This document shows, in pieces, positions 21,739-31,765 of a DNA stretch of 37,678 nt (its first letter is position 1; each line of letters begins with the position of its first letter). Origin of the DNA: Tissierellia bacterium (GTDB lineage: Bacteria > Bacillota > Clostridia > Tissierellales > Tepidimicrobiaceae); assembly GCA_012518955.1 (NCBI GenBank), contig JAAYRD010000001.1:1-37678 (forward strand). The letters are read 5' to 3'. The position numbers were made by a program, and so were the translations under genes. Below the pieces are notes generated by a model. It did no database searches, was not told the DNA's origin, and saw only the letters and a program-made list of their open reading frames with translations.

Positions 21739-22662
21739 CTAAGCTGCTCCTTCCCTGTCCCTTTTTTTCTTTGCCAATTGGCGTTTGGTTAAGATAAATA
21801 GGGCAACTATGGTTGCCACATAGGGAATCATCTGGGTAAACTGGCTAGGTACACCCACTACCTGTAGTCTAATCCCCAGGGCATCAAAAAACCCAAACAT
21901 CAAAGCTGCAGCAAAAGTTTTTATGGGATTAGCCGTTCCAAATATTATGGCCGCCAATGCTACGAAACCCCTATTAGCACTCATATTCTCCGTAAACAAT
22001 GTTAGATATCCTAAAGAAAGGTGAGAGCCAGCAAATCCACATAGAATTCCACATACAATGGAGCCTATATATTTCATCTTCTTAGGGCTAACTCCAGCAG
22101 TTTCCAATGCTTCTGGATATTCACCTGATGCTCTAAGCCATATGCCATAGGGAGTTTTATATAGATAAATATAGATTAAAGCTACAAATATCCAACTAAG
22201 ATATACGAATATGGAGTGATTATTAAGTATTACATTTAAAAATGGAATACTGGAGATGCCAGGAAAATTCAATCTTGGCAATGGGATTATGTCTGGTGAA
22301 GAAAATGCTCCTTTGACCCCAAATATACTCCTCAATAAAAATACGGTTAAACCACCGGCAAATATATTTATGGCAATACCTACGATGAATTCATCAGATT
22401 TTAAATCTATTACAAATATAGCGAATATTAGCCCTACAACTAAGCCTACTAAACCTGCTAAAACTACACCTGCCAAAGAAGATCCAAAATAATAGCTACC
22501 TAGTACTCCAAAAAAAGATCCTAGAAGTATCATCCCCTCCATTCCTATATTAAGCATCCCTGCATGCTCCGTAAGAAGTCCTCCTAAGGCCGCCAATATA
22601 AGGGGGGTAGCAGTTCTTATGGTGTGTTGTATCAAGGTAAGGTTTAATACTTGTTTAAGCAT
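21739..22662 (-). CDS. Nucleoside/BMP-type ABC transporter permease
   Basis: LILAALGGLLTEHAGMLNIGMEGMILLGSFFGV motif. Start reassigned from 22743 to MLKQVLNLT at 22662 to reduce overlap with the upstream permease gene. Confidence 0.9.
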   Translation of the reverse strand: MLKQVLNLTLIQHTIRTATPLILAALGGLLTEHAGMLNIGMEGMILLGSFFGVLGSYYFGSSLAGVVLAGLVGLVVGLIFAIFVIDLKSDEFIVGIAINIFAGGLTVFLLRSIFGVKGAFSSPDIIPLPRLNFPGISSIPFLNVILNNHSIFVYLSWIFVALIYIYLYKTPYGIWLRASGEYPEALETAGVSPKKMKYIGSIVCGILCGFAGSHLSLGYLTLFTENMSANRGFVALAAIIFGTANPIKTFAAALMFGFFDALGIRLQVVGVPSQFTQMIPYVATIVALFILTKRQLAKKKRDREGAA

Positions 22663-23737
22663 TCCTTTCACCTGCCTTTTGTTTAACCTTTCTTCCTGCA
22701 TTCCATTCCTTAAATTTCTCCTTAAAACCTGCTTCCCCTGCAATGAATAAAATTATTATAGATTGTATCACCAATACCAGTTCAGAGGGAATGGAAGTTG
22801 CATTCTCCATAGAAATAGAGCCTGTTTTCAATGCTCCGAAGAATATGGACATTATAATGACACCAATTGGATTGTTCTTAACTATTAAAGCTACTAACAT
22901 TCCATCCCAAGCATAGCCTGGAGATATGTTTTGTAAAAATCTATAATGAACCCCCAGTACTTCAAAAACCCCAGCTAAACCACATAGAGCACCTGAAAGC
23001 ACCATAGCAATTATCATCTGTCTCCTATCGTTTATTCCACCAAATCTTGCAAATAAGGAGTTTTGTCCTACTAGCTTGAAATCATAACCTGTTGAGGTCT
23101 TCTCCATGAGATAATATATTAAAAGAGCTATGAATCCCATAAAAAATATACTTGTATTTAATGTAGATAATCTTATCAACCTTGACAGATGAAATTGATC
23201 AGCTATAATCTCCGTTCCATTTAACTTCCCTCTAGTAGTTGCAAAAGGATAATTTACCAAATAAGAGGTAAAAAAAACTGCTACGGTATTCAACATTATA
23301 GTAGTAATAACCTCATCTATCTTATACTTAACCTTTAACAGTCCGGGAACAAATGCATATAATCCCCCTACCAAAGCTCCTGCAATAATAGCTAGAATTA
23401 TGCCTATTCCCTTAGGTAAGGTTGTAAAGGTAATGCCCACATAGGCGGCAGCAAATGCGCCAAGGTATAGTTGCCCCTCTCCTCCGATATTAAATATGCC
23501 AGACCTAAAGGATATAGCGGTAGCAAGACCTGTCAGTACCAAAGGTACCGTCTTAGCAAATGTATTGGCCATATTATATTTGGATCCAAAAGCACCCTTT
23601 AGAAGAGCTCCGTAGCCTACGGCTGGACTTCTACCATTGGCCATCATAATTAAGGCACCGATTAATAGAGAAGCAGATATAGATAAAACCAAAGAGACTA
23701 TGTATTCCAAATCCTTTTTAAATAATTTACTATTCAT
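22655..23737 (-). CDS. Nucleoside/BMP-type ABC transporter permease
   Basis: GLATAISFRSGIFNIGGEGQLYLGAFAAAYVG; polytopic; in operon with BMP lipoprotein and double-NBD ATPase. Confidence 0.92.
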   Translation of the reverse strand: MNSKLFKKDLEYIVSLVLSISASLLIGALIMMANGRSPAVGYGALLKGAFGSKYNMANTFAKTVPLVLTGLATAISFRSGIFNIGGEGQLYLGAFAAAYVGITFTTLPKGIGIILAIIAGALVGGLYAFVPGLLKVKYKIDEVITTIMLNTVAVFFTSYLVNYPFATTRGKLNGTEIIADQFHLSRLIRLSTLNTSIFFMGFIALLIYYLMEKTSTGYDFKLVGQNSLFARFGGINDRRQMIIAMVLSGALCGLAGVFEVLGVHYRFLQNISPGYAWDGMLVALIVKNNPIGVIIMSIFFGALKTGSISMENATSIPSELVLVIQSIIILFIAGEAGFKEKFKEWNAGRKVKQKAGERNA

Positions 23738-25280
23738 TTGAGGCCCCCCTTCCTGCTAAATCCATATGTTTGCCCGTCATATAAAGACCTATATCTTTTT
23801 TAGATATTTCTCCATTCAAAAATTCCCCTGTAATCTTTCCTTCATATAATGTAATTATCCTATCAGATAATCTAAATATCTCATCTAAGTCAGCAGAAAC
23901 CAGTAGTATTGCCGCCCCTTTATTTCTCTTCTCGATTATTTGACTATGGATAAATTCAATAGCTCCCACATCTACCCCTCTAGTAGGTTGGGCAATTATT
24001 AATATGGGAGTATTAAAAGAAAATTCCCTTGCAATAACCATCTTCTGCATATTTCCACCAGATAGGTTTCCTGCTGGCAAATCTCCAGTAGGGGTTCTAA
24101 TATCAAACTCCTCTATTAATCTATCAGACCTTTCCATAATCTTCTTCTTATTCATATGAATTCCTTTGATTGCATAAGGCTCTGTATGTTGAATGCCCAT
24201 TAGCATATTCTCCCATATAGTTGCCTCACTGGATAACCCTGTTGCTAATCTATCCTCAGGCACATGAGCTATTCCTAGATCCCTAATCTCTCTTGGGCTT
24301 TTATTAAACACTTCTATACCTTTAACCGTAAAGGTACCTTCCTCCATCTTCCTTAGTCCCGTTAACACTTCTACCAATTCAGATTGTCCATTTCCTTCTA
24401 CTCCTGCTATTCCTAGTATCTCACCTGCATTTAAACTGAAGGATACCTGATCTAATGCAATAAGATCCCTGTTATCCCTTGCCTTTATACCTTTTACAGA
24501 TAAGACCTTTTCCTTAGGTATTTTCTCTTTATGAAGTTTTTCAAATAGTACTTCCCTACCTACCATCATCTCCGCTAATATTTGTTCATCAGCATCTTTT
24601 GTTTCTAAGGTTCCTATCATCTTCCCATGTCGCATAACACTTACCCTATCGGATATAGCCAATACCTCCTGAAGCTTGTGAGTTATTATGATTATAGTTT
24701 TTCCCAAATCCTTAACAAGCTTTCTAATCACATTGAATAAATCTTCCGCTTCTTGAGGGGTAAGAACCGCTGTAGGTTCATCCAATATCAGAATGTCCGC
24801 TCCTTTATACAATACCTTCAATATCTCAATTCGTTGCTGAATTCCAACAGACAGAGATTCTACCTTCCTATAAGGATCTACCTTCAATCCATAGGTTTTA
24901 GATAATTCTTCCGTTCTCGATACAGCTTCTTTGAAGTCCATGAATATCCTATTCTTCCTAGGTTCCGTACCTAAAACTATATTCTCCGCCACAGTAAAGG
25001 AAGGTAATAACATAAAATGCTGGTGAACCATTCCAATCCCAAGATTGATTGCATCTAATGGACTATTTATTTCAACGGGTTCTCCCTCAAAAAATATCTC
25101 TCCTTCTGTAGGTTCATATAGTCCGTATATTATATTCATTAAGGTAGACTTGCCTGCCCCATTTTCACCCACAATAGCATGGATTTCTCCCTTTTCTATA
25201 TCCAAGCTAACCTTATCATTAGCCAATACACCTGGAAATTGTTTAGAAATGTTTTTTACCTGAATTAACTTTTTAGTCAT
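23730..25280 (-). CDS. Nucleoside/BMP-type ABC transporter ATP-binding protein (double NBD)
   Basis: ISKQFPGVLANDKVSLDI, VGENGAGKSTLMNIIYGL, LSVGIQQRIEILKVL, LSGGNMQKMVIAREF, AQPTRGVDVGAIE. The ORF extends to 25292; MTKKLIQ at 25280 is the likely start. Confidence 0.93.
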   Translation of the reverse strand: MTKKLIQVKNISKQFPGVLANDKVSLDIEKGEIHAIVGENGAGKSTLMNIIYGLYEPTEGEIFFEGEPVEINSPLDAINLGIGMVHQHFMLLPSFTVAENIVLGTEPRKNRIFMDFKEAVSRTEELSKTYGLKVDPYRKVESLSVGIQQRIEILKVLYKGADILILDEPTAVLTPQEAEDLFNVIRKLVKDLGKTIIIITHKLQEVLAISDRVSVMRHGKMIGTLETKDADEQILAEMMVGREVLFEKLHKEKIPKEKVLSVKGIKARDNRDLIALDQVSFSLNAGEILGIAGVEGNGQSELVEVLTGLRKMEEGTFTVKGIEVFNKSPREIRDLGIAHVPEDRLATGLSSEATIWENMLMGIQHTEPYAIKGIHMNKKKIMERSDRLIEEFDIRTPTGDLPAGNLSGGNMQKMVIAREFSFNTPILIIAQPTRGVDVGAIEFIHSQIIEKRNKGAAILLVSADLDEIFRLSDRIITLYEGKITGEFLNGEISKKDIGLYMTGKHMDLAGRGASNE

Positions 25281-25312
25281 GTAGTACATCACCTCTCTAC
25301 ATTAAAAATTGT

Positions 25313-25350
25313 TTAAAATGGAGAAGTAGACGTCTACTTCTCCATTTTAA
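25313..25350. terminator. Perfect 38-bp palindrome immediately 3' of the BMP lipoprotein gene; likely mRNA-stabilising or partial-termination hairpin
   Basis: TTAAAATGGAGAAGTAGAC|GTCTACTTCTCCATTTTAA, three nt downstream (minus strand) of the lipoprotein stop codon. Confidence 0.75.
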
Positions 25351-25353
25351 ATA

Positions 25354-26391
25354 TTATTTTGCCTCTGGAACTTCTATTTCTCCACTTACTATTTTTTCTT
25401 TGATTTCTTCTAATTTAGCCTTCATTTCATCTGTAGCAAATTGTTCCATATCATCGGTGCCGTAACCCATTCCTACACCGTCTTGTTCCAATCCATAATA
25501 GACAACTTTTCCAGGTTCTATTTCACCTTTTTGTATATTTTCTATAGTGTCATATATGGAAAGACCAACCTTTTTAACCATGCTAGCTACGATTACATCT
25601 GGATTTATATATCGCTGATCTGTATCTACGCCTATGGCGTATTTGCCCATCTCTTCAGCTGCTTCAAATACCCCTTCTCCAGTTTTTCCTGCTACTTGGA
25701 ACACTATATCCGCCCCTCTTGAATAAAGAGCTGTAGCTCCTTCCTTACCTTTGGCTGGGTCTTCAAAATCTTCTGCAAATATGGTCTCTACCGTTATTTC
25801 TGGGTTTATGTACTCGGCCCCTGCTTTATATCCTACTTCGAAATTTCTAATTACTGGTATATCCATTCCGCCTACCATTCCTATAGAGTCCTCCTCTGTC
25901 AACATGGCAGCTAAAGCCCCAGCTAGGAATGATCCTTCATTTTCCGCATAGCTTATGGCAATTAGATTGTCTATTCCTTCTATTTCAGTATCTACATAGA
26001 TATAATAAACATCTGGAAATTCTTCCGCTATTTCCTGCGCCACATCGTGGAATTCATGTCCTACTATAGCCACTATTGGAGCATACTCTGAAGCCTGCAC
26101 TAATTGATCTGTAAATAAAGATGGATCGTTTCTACATTCATATACCTTGTACTCAATACCTAATTCTTCCTCGGCTTTTTCTACTCCTTCATGGGATGAA
26201 TCATAGAAGGAACGATCACCAAGACCACCAGCCACTACTAAGGCTACCTTTGTTTCTTCAACTGAATCCTCATCTACATCTGCTGAAGTATCGTTTTCTC
26301 CATCTGTAGGCGTCTCCTTTTGACCGCAACCAACTACTACCAGAGACAATACCAACAACAAAATAAGTAAAACTGAGATTCTTCTTTTCAT
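25354..26391 (-). CDS. BMP-family ABC transporter substrate-binding lipoprotein
   Basis: Lipobox LSLVVVGCGQ; VALVVAGGLGDRSFYDSSHEGVEKAEEELG; VGMVGGMDIPVIRNFEVGYKAGAEYINPEI; VIVASMVKKVGLSIYDTI. Confidence 0.93.
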   Translation of the reverse strand: MKRRISVLLILLLVLSLVVVGCGQKETPTDGENDTSADVDEDSVEETKVALVVAGGLGDRSFYDSSHEGVEKAEEELGIEYKVYECRNDPSLFTDQLVQASEYAPIVAIVGHEFHDVAQEIAEEFPDVYYIYVDTEIEGIDNLIAISYAENEGSFLAGALAAMLTEEDSIGMVGGMDIPVIRNFEVGYKAGAEYINPEITVETIFAEDFEDPAKGKEGATALYSRGADIVFQVAGKTGEGVFEAAEEMGKYAIGVDTDQRYINPDVIVASMVKKVGLSIYDTIENIQKGEIEPGKVVYYGLEQDGVGMGYGTDDMEQFATDEMKAKLEEIKEKIVSGEIEVPEAK

Positions 26392-26497
26392 TTACAAATC
26401 CTCCCCCTTTTTTGTAATAGATGGCAAAACTCCATCCTACCTAAATTATATCCTATGATAACGTTTTTTTGAAGGTATTTTTTATTCTCAATAAGAT

Positions 26498-27451
26498 TTA
26501 CCTGTAACCCTTAAATCCATATAGAGAATTAGCCGATTTTATTCCATTGATAATGGCCCTTTCCATAACCTTTGCTGCCAATGTGCCCACTACATTTATA
26601 TCCGCTTCCACTTTACCCGTTGCCATGGTGAAGATAGTATCTCCATCAAATAAGGTATGGGCCGGCCTTATGGTTCTGGCGTATCCATTATGAGCCATAG
26701 AAGCTATTTTATTTGCCTCAGCTTTTGTAAATATCCCATTGGTCGCTACAACCCCTATAGTCGTATTTCCGTTGAATACGTTTCTATTTATATCATAATC
26801 TTTAAACAATATGTTTTCCGTTCCAATAAGCTTTTGACCTTCTTCATCCAATAACCCTGCCAATATCTCTCCAGTTTGTGGATCTATTACATCTCCTAAG
26901 CAGTTTACTGCTACTAAAGCCCCTACTTTCAAATCTCCTATTTGAATAGCATAGGAACCTAATCCACCTTTCATAGCCCTATCTGGACCTAAAAACTTCC
27001 CTAGGGTAGCTCCTGTTCCTGCCCCTATATTTCCATTGGGACATTCTAGATTTGTAGCGTTGACACAGGCTTGGTATCCCATTTCAAAATCCGGCCTTCT
27101 ACTGGAATCTCCAATGATTAAATCAAATAGCACTGCACTGCAAACTATGGGAACCTTTGTCACCTGAACATCGAATCCAATGTCTCTTTCTTCTAAATAC
27201 TTCATAGCTCCAGAGGCAGCATCCAGTCCAAAGGCAGATCCTCCTGATAACACTATTCCATGAATCTTATCTACTAAATTCTCAGGTTTTAATAGATCTG
27301 TCTCCCTAGTTCCTGGGGCTCCACCCCTCACATCTACTCCGCCTGTTGCACCTTCTTCACATATGATAACGGTACACCCAGTTGCAGCTTCTAAGTCCTG
27401 TGCATTGCCAACCCTGATCCCATCTATATGGGTAAATTGTATTTCTTTCAT
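26498..27451 (-). CDS. P1 family (S58) peptidase, DmpA/L-aminopeptidase-D-esterase-like
   Basis: IDGIRVGNAQDLEAATGCTVIICEEGATGGVDVRGGAPGTRETDLL and HGIVLSGGSAFGLDAASGAMKYLEE. Confidence 0.92.
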   Translation of the reverse strand: MKEIQFTHIDGIRVGNAQDLEAATGCTVIICEEGATGGVDVRGGAPGTRETDLLKPENLVDKIHGIVLSGGSAFGLDAASGAMKYLEERDIGFDVQVTKVPIVCSAVLFDLIIGDSSRRPDFEMGYQACVNATNLECPNGNIGAGTGATLGKFLGPDRAMKGGLGSYAIQIGDLKVGALVAVNCLGDVIDPQTGEILAGLLDEEGQKLIGTENILFKDYDINRNVFNGNTTIGVVATNGIFTKAEANKIASMAHNGYARTIRPAHTLFDGDTIFTMATGKVEADINVVGTLAAKVMERAIINGIKSANSLYGFKGYR

Positions 27452-27564
27452 TGTAAGACATCCTTTCTATTATTTTATATAACAATTCTATAAACTAAAT
27501 AATGTGATTTCAATATACCTTATTAATACTTCTATGTACATACCAAAAGTCCTTCTTCATAATT

Positions 27565-27612
27565 AAAATAAGTTTCTTTCTGATGCCAAGCACCAAAAAA
27601 GAAACTTATTTT
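27565..27612 (-). terminator. Terminator-like hairpin at the 3' end of the selenoprotein/molybdoenzyme cluster
   Basis: AAAATAAGTTTCTTT-...-AAAGAAACTTATTTT adjoining the stop codon of the 27617 gene. Confidence 0.65.
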
Positions 27613-27616
27613 ACAT

Positions 27617-28783
27617 TTATTGTAGATTTTTAGCAAAATCTAGATAAAATATTTTGTTTTTTATATCTTTCAATGCTCTACCTTTCAATTCTCCTTCCAG
27701 CTTTCCAGATTTTTGTAGATGTTTCAATATTATATCTACATTATCAAACCACTTTTGGCTCGCTTCTATAGTGTAGATTGTAGTAGTACTCCTAGCCGCA
27801 TCTTTTGACATCCCGGTCCAATCTGCTACCAACTTTCCTGCGTCTTCCTTGTTTTCATTTGCATATTCCGATGCAATGACTAATAGCTTAAAAAGCTGTT
27901 CCATTTCCTCAGGATAATCTTCTATAGCATCATCTGTAGCTGAAAATACACAACATGGGAATTCATGCCATTTACCACTTGGTGGTAAATCTCTCATATC
28001 TAGAACAACCTTTCCTGCCTTTTCAACTTCAGCCAATTCTGGGAAAGGTGATAGCCCAATCCATCCATCTACTTGTTCATTTGTTAATGAAGGAATTAAG
28101 TTGGCAGTTCCTTTTAAGTCTAGTAATAGTATATCTGAGTTTATATCATCCGGGTCTTCTGTAGCCATTATATTCATTTCTTTCATTACTGTTTCAAACA
28201 GAATTGCAGAGACATTATCAGGTGAGGGGTAGCCTATTATTACAGGTTTGTCCTGTATCTTTACATATTCTATAAAATCATCTGCATTGTTTATAGGTGA
28301 ATCTTCTGACATCACTAGTCCAATACCATCAACATTAATAGGCCCTAATATCTTTATTTTATGACCATCGTCTATAACAGTCAATGGAAGATCTATAGAT
28401 GAAAGACCCATTTGCAAGTCACCTTGAGTCATCATAGCCATTATTTCTTCTCCATCATCGACTGCTACAAGATCTATATTAGCTATCTCATCATCACCAG
28501 ACATAAGTACATATTCTTCTCCACCTACAACCTCTTTTAAGTACACACCTTCATCTTTAAACTCTTCATTCATAGCTGCTGCTACAATTAAAGGTGCTTG
28601 ATGGTTGCTAAAGATATAGCCAATACTTAATGTGGGAATATCATTTGATTCCTCTTTTTCTTCTTCTATTTCTTCCACTTCTTCCTTTACTGTCTCCTCT
28701 TCCTTTTCCTTGCTAGCACACCCTACCATTAAGGTCAATACTATTACCAGTGCTAATACAAAACACAAACCTCTTCTTTTCAA
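27617..28783 (-). CDS. ABC transporter substrate-binding lipoprotein (NMT1/THI5/SsuA-like), third binding protein of the cluster
   Basis: Lipobox VLTLMVGCAS; LSIGYIFSNHQAPLIVAAAMNEEFKDEGVYLKEV; HEFPCCVFSAT parallels the GICCAFSL motif of the paralogs at 33307 and 34547. Confidence 0.82.
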   Translation of the reverse strand: MKRRGLCFVLALVIVLTLMVGCASKEKEEETVKEEVEEIEEEKEESNDIPTLSIGYIFSNHQAPLIVAAAMNEEFKDEGVYLKEVVGGEEYVLMSGDDEIANIDLVAVDDGEEIMAMMTQGDLQMGLSSIDLPLTVIDDGHKIKILGPINVDGIGLVMSEDSPINNADDFIEYVKIQDKPVIIGYPSPDNVSAILFETVMKEMNIMATEDPDDINSDILLLDLKGTANLIPSLTNEQVDGWIGLSPFPELAEVEKAGKVVLDMRDLPPSGKWHEFPCCVFSATDDAIEDYPEEMEQLFKLLVIASEYANENKEDAGKLVADWTGMSKDAARSTTTIYTIEASQKWFDNVDIILKHLQKSGKLEGELKGRALKDIKNKIFYLDFAKNLQ

Positions 28784-28910
28784 TTATAACACTCCTCTTT
28801 TCCTTACGTTTCTACAATATCAATTATATATTTATATGCTTAAATTATCCAGTGTTTTTCTTTACATAGGTTTGTTGTTCTTATTATCAATTTTAGTAAT
28901 CTAACAATTC

Positions 28911-30986
28911 TTATAAGGATGTGAGTTTCACCAATAACGCCCTATCTGGTGGGAATCCACTTATGGGATCTAAGTTTTCATTGTCCGTAAGTTCATTTGC
29001 ATTGGCATCATTCCAGCCATGTGAAATCAAAGCTGTTGTAGGTAATACATCTTCCGTTATTTCAGCCTTTAATTTTATGCTTCCCCTTAGACTTTCAACC
29101 TTAACCATATCTCCATCCTTAATCTTTTTCCTTTCTGCTATCTGAGGATTAATTTTGACCTTTGCCACCTCTTCTTGGCTTTTATAACCGTTGAGAGACT
29201 CTATGTTTCTATATCTTGAATGATAATATTGTAAATACCTAGCTCCAGTTGATAATACCAGTGGGTATTCCTCTGCTAATTCTTTCGTTGATAATGGACT
29301 TTCAGCTGGTTCATTATATATAGGCAAAGGATCATATCCTGATTTCTCTAAAGTTGTAGAATATATCTCCACTTTTTTAGAAGGGGTATTGAATCCATTT
29401 TTAGTATATTTCTTTTCTTCAAAGGTTCTATATTTATACCCATAGTTCATATTAAGCATTTCTTCAAATGTTTTTCCTATCTTTTGAAACCTATATCCTA
29501 TAGCCTCTTCATCAGAATTCCAAGGAAAAGCTTCTTCAAGTCCCATACCTTTGGCTATATCAGAGATAAATTTACACTCTGATATACCTTGTTTGCTCTC
29601 TATTAATTTAGGTGCTAAGCCTACTATACCGTCACCAGAACTATCCACACCATTCCATATCTCATACCTTTCTATAGGGAATGTTCCTGGAATGATGATA
29701 TCTGCCATCTTAGCTGTTTCAGTCATAAAATTATCCATTACCACTAAAAAATCTAAAGCTTTTAATGCTTCCCTTAGCTTATTAACATTAGGCCATGTTA
29801 AGATAGGATTACTTCCAATGATCATCATTCCTTTTAATGGATAGGGTTTGTCTTCTAATATTGCATCGCTAAATATATTGGCTTGTGCACTATTATAATT
29901 AGCACAGAACAGCGGATATTCAGATTTCCCTATAGGTTCCCTATTGTATTTAACATTCTCCAACTCTAGAGAAGATAAAGGGGGAGGAGGACTCATAGTA
30001 GCTCCTCCAATTATATCTATATATCCCATAATTGCTTGAAGTATTGAAATTGCTCTAGCTGTTTGAAATCCATTTGATAAAAGCTCTATTGCTATTCCAG
30101 GAGAAATGTTCCCTGGTTTATTGTTGGCAAATATCCTAGCACCTTCTACAATAAGCTCCTTAGGAACATCTGTAATCTTTTCAACCTTTTCCGGTATATA
30201 GTCTTTGACTAATTCAACTAGTTTGTCAAAACCTACGGTCCATTCTTCTACAAAATCTTTGTCGTAGAGTTCTTCCTCAATTATTATATGGATTAGACCC
30301 AAGGCTAATGCCCCGTCTGTTCCTGGTCTTAGTTGTAAATGAACATCTGCCCTTTTGGCAGTATAGGTTTTTTGAGGGTCTACTACAATCAATTTAGCCC
30401 CATTATTTATAGCCTTGTTTATATCCATCATTTGACTCGGCCTAGAATTCATAGGATTATATCCCCACAAAACTATACATTTACTATTTTTATAATCAGC
30501 ACTAGGAAGAACCCCTACAGTCATCTTATTTGCCATCTCCTTTGATAGATGACAATGGCTTCCCGCTGATGATTGGTTTGGAGTACCATAAGCTTGTCCA
30601 AACCTTCTTACATGTCCTGAAAATTGCTTTCTAACCCCTGCTTCTCCTGTATGTACTGCCAATGATTCACTTCCAAAATTTTCTTTTAAGTATGTAAATT
30701 TTTCAACTATAATATCAATTGCCTCTTCATAGCTTATTTCATGCCAATTCCCATTTTCATCTTTTTTCATTGGACAACTCAATCTATCCTTAGCGTAGAG
30801 CATCTCAGGCAATGCCCTTCCCTTAGGACAAGTAAATCCTTTAGATATAGGATGTTCCTTGTCTCCCTTCACAGAGAGCACCTTGTTATCTTCCACCATT
30901 ACTTCAATTCCACAATTTCCACTACAAAGAGTACATATTCCTTTAGCCACATCTTCACCCACCTTAATATATTCAAAATAAATCAT
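28911..30986 (-). CDS. Molybdopterin (bis-MGD)-dependent oxidoreductase with N-terminal 4Fe-4S site
   Basis: CTLCSGNCG...GFTCPKGRALPE 4Fe-4S motif; GSHCHLSKEMANK aligns with the FdhF-type R-V-(C/U)-H Mo-ligand region; GYNPMNSRPSQ; C-terminal MGD-binding domain (LVLSTGARYLQYYHSRYRNI). Confidence 0.9.
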   Translation of the reverse strand: MIYFEYIKVGEDVAKGICTLCSGNCGIEVMVEDNKVLSVKGDKEHPISKGFTCPKGRALPEMLYAKDRLSCPMKKDENGNWHEISYEEAIDIIVEKFTYLKENFGSESLAVHTGEAGVRKQFSGHVRRFGQAYGTPNQSSAGSHCHLSKEMANKMTVGVLPSADYKNSKCIVLWGYNPMNSRPSQMMDINKAINNGAKLIVVDPQKTYTAKRADVHLQLRPGTDGALALGLIHIIIEEELYDKDFVEEWTVGFDKLVELVKDYIPEKVEKITDVPKELIVEGARIFANNKPGNISPGIAIELLSNGFQTARAISILQAIMGYIDIIGGATMSPPPPLSSLELENVKYNREPIGKSEYPLFCANYNSAQANIFSDAILEDKPYPLKGMMIIGSNPILTWPNVNKLREALKALDFLVVMDNFMTETAKMADIIIPGTFPIERYEIWNGVDSSGDGIVGLAPKLIESKQGISECKFISDIAKGMGLEEAFPWNSDEEAIGYRFQKIGKTFEEMLNMNYGYKYRTFEEKKYTKNGFNTPSKKVEIYSTTLEKSGYDPLPIYNEPAESPLSTKELAEEYPLVLSTGARYLQYYHSRYRNIESLNGYKSQEEVAKVKINPQIAERKKIKDGDMVKVESLRGSIKLKAEITEDVLPTTALISHGWNDANANELTDNENLDPISGFPPDRALLVKLTSL

Positions 30987-31000
30987 TTCTATATATCTTA

Positions 31001-31765
31001 TTAATCCTCTGTCATCTCCGGACTTGCCTTTGTTAAGGCTATAGTCAATTGATTTTTATACTTCTCATACTCAATAGATTTCCTATTCCTAGGCCTATCC
31101 AACTCTATATTCATATCTTCTACTATTTGACCTTTATTGGTAGACATAACTATAACCCTATCACTTAAATAAACTGCCTCATCTACATCATGAGTAACCA
31201 TAACCACTGTTGTCCTATCCCTTAGCCAAATTTCTTCCAATTCATCCTGTAGGCTCTGTCTCATCTGAAAGTCCAAAGCTCCTAAAGGCTCGTCCATTAG
31301 AAGTACACTTGGTTTAGTAGCCAAGGCCCTAACCAATGCAGTCCTTTGTTTCATTCCTCCAGAGATTTGGTGGGGATATAGCCCTTCCCTACCTTCCAAT
31401 TGAGACATTTCCAGCAGAACTTTCAGTCTTTCTTCCCTTTCTGCCTTCGGCATCTTTATTTGCTTCATTGGAAATAATATATTATCTTTCACCGTCATCC
31501 AAGGAAATAAGGCATAGTTTTGGAATACAAATCCTCTATCTGGACCTGCTTTTACAACCTTTTTTCCTTCCACTATTATTGAGCCTGAATCAGGTTTTTG
31601 AAATCCCGCTATTATAGTTAGCAAAGTAGTCTTCCCACAACCCGAAGGTCCAAGTAATGATATAAATTGTCCCTTGTCCACTTCAAAGCTAATATCCTTA
31701 AGTACTTGATTTATATTTCCGTTACTGATAAAGGTTTTATTGATTGCATCCACCGTTAGTTCCAT
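31001..31765 (-). CDS. saoA: ABC transporter ATP-binding protein (SsuB/TauB-like), probable SaoA
   Basis: LLGPSGCGKTTLLTIIAGFQKPDSG, ISGGMKQRTALVRALAT, LMDEPLGALD. ORF reaches 31783; ATG at 31765 overlaps the TAA of the permease gene (TAATG). Symbol is from recalled nomenclature. Confidence 0.85.
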   Translation of the reverse strand: MELTVDAINKTFISNGNINQVLKDISFEVDKGQFISLLGPSGCGKTTLLTIIAGFQKPDSGSIIVEGKKVVKAGPDRGFVFQNYALFPWMTVKDNILFPMKQIKMPKAEREERLKVLLEMSQLEGREGLYPHQISGGMKQRTALVRALATKPSVLLMDEPLGALDFQMRQSLQDELEEIWLRDRTTVVMVTHDVDEAVYLSDRVIVMSTNKGQIVEDMNIELDRPRNRKSIEYEKYKNQLTIALTKASPEMTED

